DNA of 8,582 nt from Candidatus Kaiserbacteria bacterium (GTDB taxonomy: Bacteria; Patescibacteriota; Minisyncoccia; Phycocordibacterales; UBA12088): the NCBI GenBank assembly GCA_003561715.1, contig PWVU01000047.1, positions 1-8,582 on the forward strand, read 5' to 3'. The position numbers were made by a program, and so were the translations under genes. Below, piece after piece: positions 5,688 to 8,582 of this stretch (positions are counted from its first letter, which is position 1; each line of letters opens with the position of its first letter). Under the pieces are notes generated by a model, which had not been told where the DNA came from, ran no database searches, and saw nothing but the letters and a program-made list of their open reading frames with translations.

Positions 5688-6236
5688 CTACCTGAGCTCG
5701 TAGTCCCATCCCGGCTGCCACGACTTTGTCTTACGCCAATCCTCCGCAAGCGCCTCCTTCCACGACTTACCTTTGAGAAGGACGTCGAGTGAAAGCTGAG
5801 GAGCTTTATGTCCTACAAGGGCAACGTGCTTCCCGTCGTAATGACCCTTGAGGAATACGAGGAAATCAGCGATACGAGCTTTAACATCTTCGTAACTCTC
5901 GCCATTTGGAAACGGATGCTCGACACATTCGCCTTCTTGCATCGGCTCAACAATGTCCGAGGAAGCTCCGTTCAGGTCTCCATAGTTGCATTCGCGCAGC
6001 CTTGCGTCGGGAATAATGTCGTACAATCCCTCTCATGCCAATGTTGCAGAATCGTGAGCGCGTACGAGATCGGAGCAAAACACAACATCAAATTTCGTGT
6101 CTTTGGTCAGCTCTTTCAGATCGATTGACTGCTTACGACCGAGTTCCGAAAATTCGACATCCTTCCAGCCAGATGAAATATGCTGTTCATTGTCGTATGT
6201 CGTGCCGTGCACGAAATAGGTTATTTTGATAGACAT
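5688..6236 (-). pseudogene. Histidine phosphatase (phosphoglycerate mutase-like), interrupted by in-frame TGA
   Basis: Two pieces in the same frame form one 182-position protein, split by a TGA at 6033-6035 (minus strand). The N-terminal piece, MSIKITYFVHGTTYDN to DSATLA, carries the first catalytic histidine in VHGTT (H10), where the usual RHG arginine is a valine, and SDLVRA (SDLxRA). The C-terminal piece has RLRECNYGDLNG (LxExxxG), PFPNGESYEDVKARI, and the second histidine motif VALVGHKAPQL. Together they fit the length and motif order of the branch-1 histidine phosphatase superfamily. The substrate is unknown. The start is the ATG at 6234-6236, 18 nt after the sugar dehydrogenase stop, so co-transcription is likely. 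The break needs only one base change (for example TGG to TGA), so a fresh nonsense mutation, a sequencing error or recoding are all possible. A TTG at 6026 could in principle restart translation, but the product would lack the first histidine. Confidence 0.75.
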
Positions 6237-6254
6237 GAGTATATACTGCCCCAA

Positions 6255-7466
6255 TCACTCCTCATACACAACCGGCACGATACGCACCAACGACACATTC
6301 CCGCCTTCGACCGCCGCATACAGCGCGCCATCGAGTGGTCCGACCGTGACATCACGCACGCGCCAGCCCTCGTCCACGAGGAGCGGCTCTTGCTCGACAA
6401 GTCCGTCGTCGGTCACTCGGAAGTGCGCCAGATAGCGACTGGCGAGACCGCCGACGAACAAGTCGCCCCGCCACGGCGCGAAGGTGTCGCCTTCGTAGAA
6501 GGTCATGCCCGCCGGTGGAAAGCCGCCGGTGCCGCACTCCCAAAAGTGCACCGGATCGATCGTGTCGTCGCGCTCCCACGGCAATTGACCGAACGGTCGC
6601 CGGTTGACGTATCCGCACGAGGTATGCGCGATCGGCCAGCCGTAATTACCTGCGGCATGTACAATATTGATCTCATCGCCATCAAACTCGCCATGGTCAC
6701 TCAACCACAGGTCGCCGGTCGCCGGTCGAAAGGCAAGCCCTTGCGGATTGCGATGCCCGTACGAATAGATCTCGTCCAAGACGGCATCGTCGCCAACGAA
6801 TGGATTATCTTCCGGCACACTACCATCGCGATACAAGCGGATCACCGAGCCGTAGGGGTTGCGAGTATTTTGCGATACATGGTCATCAAAGTTCTTATCG
6901 CCCCGATCGCCCAACGTCACAAAAATGAAGTCACCGTCGATCACCACACGCGAGCCAAAATGACTCCCACCGCTTTGAAACGGTGCCTGGTAGAGCACTT
7001 CAACATCGCGAAGTGTGCCCGCGGCTTGGTCGAGTATCGCTCGCGAAAGATGCGTCGCGCTTCCGCCTGCGCCCGTTGCGGAGTAAGTGAGAAATATCGT
7101 TTGGTCACTCCCAAATTGCGGCGAAACCGCAACATCAAGCAAACCGCCCTGCCCTTGCGTTGCCACCGTAGGCACATTGGTGATCTCCGACACCTCGCCC
7201 GACTCGGTATCGATCACAAACAGTTGCCCTTGCCGTTGCGTCGCCACCAAGAGCGCAGTGCCCGGGATAAAGTCTATCCCCCACAACTGCCCCACCCCAT
7301 CAGCCACCGACTCAACCCGCACCTCACCAATTTCACGCACCTCGTGTTGCACCGGCAGATCGACGATCGGCTGGTATATCTGATCCGTATAGAACTGATA
7401 GCCAATGACCGATCCGATAATAAGCGCAACTACAAACAATCCCCCGATGATTTTGAGATATATCAT
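6255..7466 (-). CDS. Membrane-anchored PQQ-dependent aldose sugar dehydrogenase (YliI/Asd-like)
   Basis: A 403-residue protein of the glucose/sorbosone dehydrogenase family, a six-bladed beta-propeller that uses PQQ to oxidise sugars outside the cytoplasm. Residues about 4-24 form one hydrophobic segment (LKIIGGLFVVALIIGSVIGY) without a lipobox, so an uncleaved N-terminal anchor is likely. Family motifs run in order: LWGIDFIP (61-68), GQGGLLDVAVSP (105-116), SGGSHFGSRV (165-174, with the probable catalytic-base H169), SYGHRNPQGLAF (235-246), DHGEFDGDEIN (257-267), GNYGWP (273-278), and PPAGMTFY (317-324). Cysteines 284 and 311 could form a disulfide. I chose the ATG at 7464-7466 because a TTGAGC-17-TACCAT promoter ends 6 nt before it; an ATG at 7482-7484 would add 6 residues. 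No PQQ synthesis gene is present here, so the cofactor may be imported. Actual substrate unknown. Confidence 0.9.
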   Translation of the reverse strand: MIYLKIIGGLFVVALIIGSVIGYQFYTDQIYQPIVDLPVQHEVREIGEVRVESVADGVGQLWGIDFIPGTALLVATQRQGQLFVIDTESGEVSEITNVPTVATQGQGGLLDVAVSPQFGSDQTIFLTYSATGAGGSATHLSRAILDQAAGTLRDVEVLYQAPFQSGGSHFGSRVVIDGDFIFVTLGDRGDKNFDDHVSQNTRNPYGSVIRLYRDGSVPEDNPFVGDDAVLDEIYSYGHRNPQGLAFRPATGDLWLSDHGEFDGDEINIVHAAGNYGWPIAHTSCGYVNRRPFGQLPWERDDTIDPVHFWECGTGGFPPAGMTFYEGDTFAPWRGDLFVGGLASRYLAHFRVTDDGLVEQEPLLVDEGWRVRDVTVGPLDGALYAAVEGGNVSLVRIVPVVYEE

Positions 7467-7501
7467 AGTACTATGGTAGTACATTTAAGGGAGTGGCTCA
7501 A
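7467..7501 (-). promoter_or_regulatory. Promoter of the sugar dehydrogenase gene
   Basis: On the minus strand TTGAGC (7501-7496, 4 of 6 to TTGACA), a 17-nt spacer and TACCAT (7478-7473, 4 of 6 to TATAAT) end 6 nt before the ATG at 7466. This is the best -35/-10 pair in the window and again predicts a leaderless transcript. It favours 7466 over 7484 as start, since the 7484 ATG would lie inside the promoter. No Shine-Dalgarno sequence is present. Confidence 0.5.
7468..7482. repeat. Inverted repeat GTACTA-TGG-TAGTAC over the -10
   Basis: Perfect 6-bp arms with a 3-nt centre cover the -10 hexamer of the sugar dehydrogenase promoter. The placement would suit a repressor site. The arms resemble the TACTATA/TATAGTA units upstream of glnA, but only weakly, and the repeat is short enough to be accidental. 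Confidence 0.3.
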
Positions 7502-7610
7502 CGGTGATTATTTATTTGAACAAACTACAATGAAAACCGGGTGTCTTCCGTATGATTTCCACAGCACCACTATTTCAAAGCTCTAGCGAATCTGCATAAC
7601 GTTAACCATC

Positions 7611-7631
7611 AACTCAAGTATTGGTTGAGTT
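7611..7631. repeat. Small hairpin after the kinase stop codon
   Basis: AACTCAA (7611-7617) and TTGAGTT (7625-7631) form a perfect 7-bp stem with a 7-nt loop. It starts 9 nt past the TAA of the minus-strand kinase gene. No U tract follows on that strand, so it is not a classical terminator, though it could stabilise the 3' end or assist termination. Nothing else was seen in 7502-7640 apart from the -35 noted above. Confidence 0.3.
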
Positions 7632-7640
7632 AGTTACTAC

Positions 7641-8525
7641 TTACAACACCTTGCTTCGACTCCCCTCTCCAGCATTAAGCAAAGCATTGATACACCAGCG
7701 GTACATTTTAAGGTCATCTATTGCACCGGAGAAGTAGAACGAGTAGTACAGACGATACAGTCGTATTGTTTCTCCTATTCCTTCACCATATTTTTTAAGA
7801 ACAATGTCATGCAGTATCTCCGAATCCACGGGCATATAGCCATCTATGAACTCCATAAAGAGTATGCCGCCTGCGATATCCATCAGCGGGTCTCCAATGA
7901 CTGTCATTGGACTAAAATCGATAATGCCCGTTACATTGAGCTTGTCGTCAAGCATGATGTTTTCGGGGAAGAAGTCTCCATGCACGAGCGACTTTGGCGG
8001 ATCCGCAAGTGTTGAGATAAGCGCGTGCGTGTCGTCAACAACTTTTTCAAGATTGGGGACCTTCGATCTTAAGTCGTATTCGCTCACTGCTTTGTTGACC
8101 TGTGCCGAGAGAAATCCTTTCCATGTCGACGACGTGATGGGTTCTTTTGTCAATATCTCACCATACGGCAGGTCAGGATAGGTTATCTCTCTCAAGGCTT
8201 CGACACTCGCAATATAATTTGTGAGCGCTTTTTGCTTATCATCACGCGAGAGGTTTGGGAGGATTTTTGAGAGTGACTTCCCGGGGATTTTGTTTTCAAT
8301 CGACACAATTGATCCATCACGTTCCTCTACCGAGTAAATGACCGGGAGCGCGAAATCCATTTTGGGAAGAGAATCATAGAATGTCTTGGATGCTTCAAGA
8401 TACCACCTTTTGCCAGCATCGCCCTTTGCGATACGCAATATTCGATCATTGTCGAGGCGGTATACCCACGACTCGGCTCCAGCGCCGAGCAGATCATTTT
8501 CGGTGAGGTTGAATGTTTTGGCTAT
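7641..8525 (-). CDS. Aminoglycoside phosphotransferase-fold kinase, start uncertain
   Basis: An APH/choline kinase-like phosphotransferase. The catalytic loop LVHGDFFPENIML (Brenner motif, HGDxxxxN; catalytic Asp codon at 7974-7976), the metal-binding IIDF with a following GDPLMDIAG, and the hinge-like ENKIPGKSL are clear. The substrate cannot be read from sequence; such proteins phosphorylate antibiotics, sugars or small alcohols. The first standard start in frame (TTG, 8436-8438) would begin after the glycine-rich loop. The frame upstream still encodes a typical N-lobe, LLGAGAESWVYRLDNDRILRIAKG, so the real protein starts earlier. Upstream there is no ATG, GTG or TTG before an in-frame TAA at 8553-8555. 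I place the start at the ATA at 8523-8525 because AGGAAAG lies 5 nt before it, giving about 294 residues. An ATG at 8562-8564 is in frame but separated by that TAA, so the gene may be damaged. The position usually held by the ATP-binding lysine reads arginine (ILRI). Confidence 0.75.
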   Translation of the reverse strand: MAKTFNLTENDLLGAGAESWVYRLDNDRILRIAKGDAGKRWYLEASKTFYDSLPKMDFALPVIYSVEERDGSIVSIENKIPGKSLSKILPNLSRDDKQKALTNYIASVEALREITYPDLPYGEILTKEPITSSTWKGFLSAQVNKAVSEYDLRSKVPNLEKVVDDTHALISTLADPPKSLVHGDFFPENIMLDDKLNVTGIIDFSPMTVIGDPLMDIAGGILFMEFIDGYMPVDSEILHDIVLKKYGEGIGETIRLYRLYYSFYFSGAIDDLKMYRWCINALLNAGEGSRSKVL

Positions 8526-8539
8526 CCCGACTTTCCTGT

Positions 8540-8561
8540 GGGCCCTAACGCATTAGAGCCC
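8540..8561. repeat. Imperfect hairpin upstream of the kinase
   Basis: GGGCCCTAA (8540-8548) pairs with TTAGAGCCC (8553-8561) at 8 of 9 positions around CGCA. On the minus strand it lies between the in-frame ATG (8564) and the AGGAAAG element (8537-8531) and contains the in-frame TAA. It could shape translation initiation of the kinase or be the edge of a larger element cut by the window end. Confidence 0.4.
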
Positions 8562-8564
8562 CAT

Positions 8565-8577
8565 TAGCGGTATGCTA
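8565..8577 (-). promoter_or_regulatory. Possible -10 (TAGCAT) before the in-frame ATG of the kinase
   Basis: On the minus strand TAGCAT (8577-8572) lies exactly 7 nt before the ATG at 8564-8562, the same geometry as serB and the COG3323 gene. The match to TATAAT is only 4 of 6, and any -35 would lie beyond the window. It would place a leaderless start at MGL-TAA, which is why this locus looks damaged. Confidence 0.25.
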
Positions 8578-8582
8578 GTGGC

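Noticed and set aside
5489..5695. 68-codon + strand frame in the glnA upstream region
   Set aside because: It is AT-driven, overlaps the nested inverted repeat, and has no family resemblance or ribosome binding site.
6033..6035. TGA reassigned to glycine or tryptophan in this organism
   Set aside because: glnA and the sugar dehydrogenase appear to terminate at TGA with normal-length products, and other frames do not need TGA read as sense. Kept only as a point to check.
6180..7586. 468-codon open frame on the + strand opposite the sugar dehydrogenase
   Set aside because: It is rich in Arg and His with no recognisable domain, and it mirrors the GC-rich third positions of the well-supported minus-strand gene. 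It is a shadow frame.
7611..7631. Intrinsic terminator for the kinase gene
   Set aside because: The hairpin is real but no U tract follows on the minus strand, so it is listed only as a small repeat.

Overview
The window looks like chromosomal DNA from a bacterium with compact, mixed-GC coding sequence (roughly half GC by eye in the genes, very AT-rich near 5450-5540). No gene start has a convincing Shine-Dalgarno sequence within the usual distance. The VHGTT-type histidine phosphatase, the tight gene packing and the absence of ribosome binding sites remind me of Candidate Phyla Radiation (Patescibacteria) genomes. That placement is an inference from memory of such families, not something the sequence proves. 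No rRNA, tRNA, CRISPR array or transposase was seen.

Layout. Bases 2-244 (+) hold the C-terminal end of an unrecognised protein. Bases 357-3725 (-) are a tightly packed operon, read serB, serA, serC and then a small NIF3-insert/CutA-like gene (COG3323 type). It encodes all three enzymes of the phosphorylated serine pathway: 3-phosphoglycerate dehydrogenase, phosphoserine aminotransferase and phosphoserine phosphatase. Bases 3726-4005 separate this operon from glnA. They contain a palindromic -10-like element, a possible 45-codon ORF on the + strand, and a strong hairpin that can terminate glnA. Bases 4006-5445 (-) encode a divergent type I glutamine synthetase, preceded by an AT-rich nested inverted repeat. 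SerC takes its amino group from glutamate and GlnA assimilates ammonium, so this half of the window is a nitrogen and serine metabolism block.

The left-reading second half (5688-8582, -) is more accessory. It holds a histidine phosphatase gene interrupted by one in-frame TGA, a membrane-anchored PQQ-dependent aldose sugar dehydrogenase (YliI/Asd-like), and an aminoglycoside phosphotransferase-fold kinase. The kinase N-lobe extends upstream of every standard start codon, back to an in-frame TAA.

Two themes deserve follow-up. First, TANNNT-type -10 hexamers lie only 5-8 nt before the start codons of serB, serA, the COG3323 gene, glnA and the sugar dehydrogenase, and none of these has a Shine-Dalgarno sequence, which suggests leaderless transcription. 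Second, the accessory half contains two independently damaged or unusually expressed genes. I found no clear novel multi-gene system.
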